Assembly (NCBI GenBank): GCA_963809925.1
Contig: CAWELH010000010.1
Location: 434,001-498,000, forward strand
Reading direction: 5' to 3'
Length of the DNA: 64,000 nt
Source of the DNA: DASQZK01 sp963809925
GTDB lineage: Bacteria > Bacteroidota > Bacteroidia > Bacteroidales > GCA-2748055
Shown: positions 63,654-64,000 of the stretch, piece after piece
How the letters are laid out: each line of letters begins with the position of its first letter
How positions within the stretch are numbered: the stretch's first letter is position 1
The notes under the pieces: generated by a model
The model's database searches: none
The model's input: the letters and a program-made list of their open reading frames with translations, nothing else
What the model was told of the DNA's origin: nothing
Translations under genes and position numbers: made by a program

Positions 63654-64000
63654 ATGAAAAAAATCTTTGTATCCCTGGCGATGATTCTGCTTGCGGGATC
63701 ATTTACAATGAATGCCCAGAATCTTGAAAAAGTACTAGACAATTATTTTGATGCGATTGGTATTGACAACCTGCTAAAGACAAACACAATCATCATGAAA
63801 GGGAAAATCGTTCAGATGAATATGGATCTTCCTATGGAACTATACCAGAAGAGGCCTAAAAAACTGAGGATGGAAGCAGAGATCCAGGGCACAAAATTCG
63901 TTCAGGGCTATAATGGTAAAGATGGTTGGGCTATCATGCCCTGGACCGGCAGCACTGACCCTCAGGATGTAACCGGTGATCAGCTGAAAGGTCTTGAGCA
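63654..64000 (+). CDS. Exported LolA-like/outer-membrane lipoprotein-sorting-type protein, 3' end cut by window
   Basis: The first 115 codons of a gene that runs off the window. A signal peptide (about 1-21, ends MNAQ) is followed by a sequence typical of small Bacteroidota LolA-fold proteins: YFDAIGIDNLLKTNTIIMKG, then a beta pattern with MDLPMELYQKRPKKLRMEAE and a FVQGYNGKDGWAI strand. Such proteins bind lipids or lipoproteins in the periplasm. It is not a classical LolA. The frame stays open to base 64000. Confidence 0.75.
   Translation, partial: MKKIFVSLAMILLAGSFTMNAQNLEKVLDNYFDAIGIDNLLKTNTIIMKGKIVQMNMDLPMELYQKRPKKLRMEAEIQGTKFVQGYNGKDGWAIMPWTGSTDPQDVTGDQLKGLE

Overview
The window looks like chromosomal DNA from a member of the Bacteroidota (Bacteroidetes), probably near the Bacteroidales. 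The signs are promoters of the TTTG / TAnnTTTG type, an SRAP protein starting MCYF, a TonB-dependent receptor with an N-terminal carboxypeptidase-like domain, a fused NuoCD, LytS/LytTR signalling, a DUF6588-type protein and many short signal peptides ending in AQ or a lipobox. No integrase, transposase, CRISPR array, rRNA or recognisable tRNA was seen.

Layout. 1-1346: no convincing protein gene, but a strong candidate for an unannotated structured RNA on the minus strand (about 672 to 201), with its own Bacteroidota-type promoter, several UUCG-capped hairpins and a terminator-like end. A second structured inverted repeat lies at 1063-1171. 1347-8090: a DNA-damage cluster with SRAP (HMCES/YedK), a LON-domain protein, an XRE-S24 (LexA/UmuD-like) repressor, and divergently from it a Y-family polymerase and a short DnaE-type polymerase. 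The repressor/polymerase intergenic region holds two identical perfect palindromes (GATTA-N5-TAATC), a likely operator pair. 8563-15183: a tetR-tolC-MFP-RND efflux operon whose regulator appears leaderless. 15325-19990: envelope proteins of unknown role, exonuclease III and a TolB-like propeller protein.

20023-34645 (minus): a complete 13-gene complex I operon, nuoA-B-CD-E-F-G-H-I-J-K-L-M-N, including the NADH-oxidising NuoEFG module. 35254-43108: a lipoprotein, a DEAD-box RNA helicase, a CPA1 Na+/H+ antiporter, a membrane metallophosphoesterase, a methyltransferase and a beta-barrel protein. 43210-48395 (minus): a coiled-coil membrane protein, a sigma-54 activator and the hybrid histidine kinase just upstream of it, a likely four-step phosphorelay. 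48707-53698 (minus): a lipoprotein, LytS-like kinase and LytTR regulator in one operon, followed by a TonB-dependent receptor. 54137-57161: a LuxR-type regulator with a degenerate receiver, and a PQQ-type beta-propeller dehydrogenase carrying an internal cytochrome c domain. 57354-59555: a RelA-type (p)ppGpp enzyme whose hydrolase HD motif is lost. 60109-61215: a DUF6588-type protein. 61423-63544: rarA and kdsA. 63654 to the end: a secreted protein cut by the window edge.

The most promising items for new biology are the promoter-hairpin-terminator RNA at 201-708, the twin palindromes controlling the mutagenic polymerase cassette, and a helically phased array of TGTTTAYCATGRTAA palindromes at 59874-59961 upstream of rel, with a related copy in front of the DUF6588 gene. 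All functions are inferred from reading motifs by eye; no database search was run.
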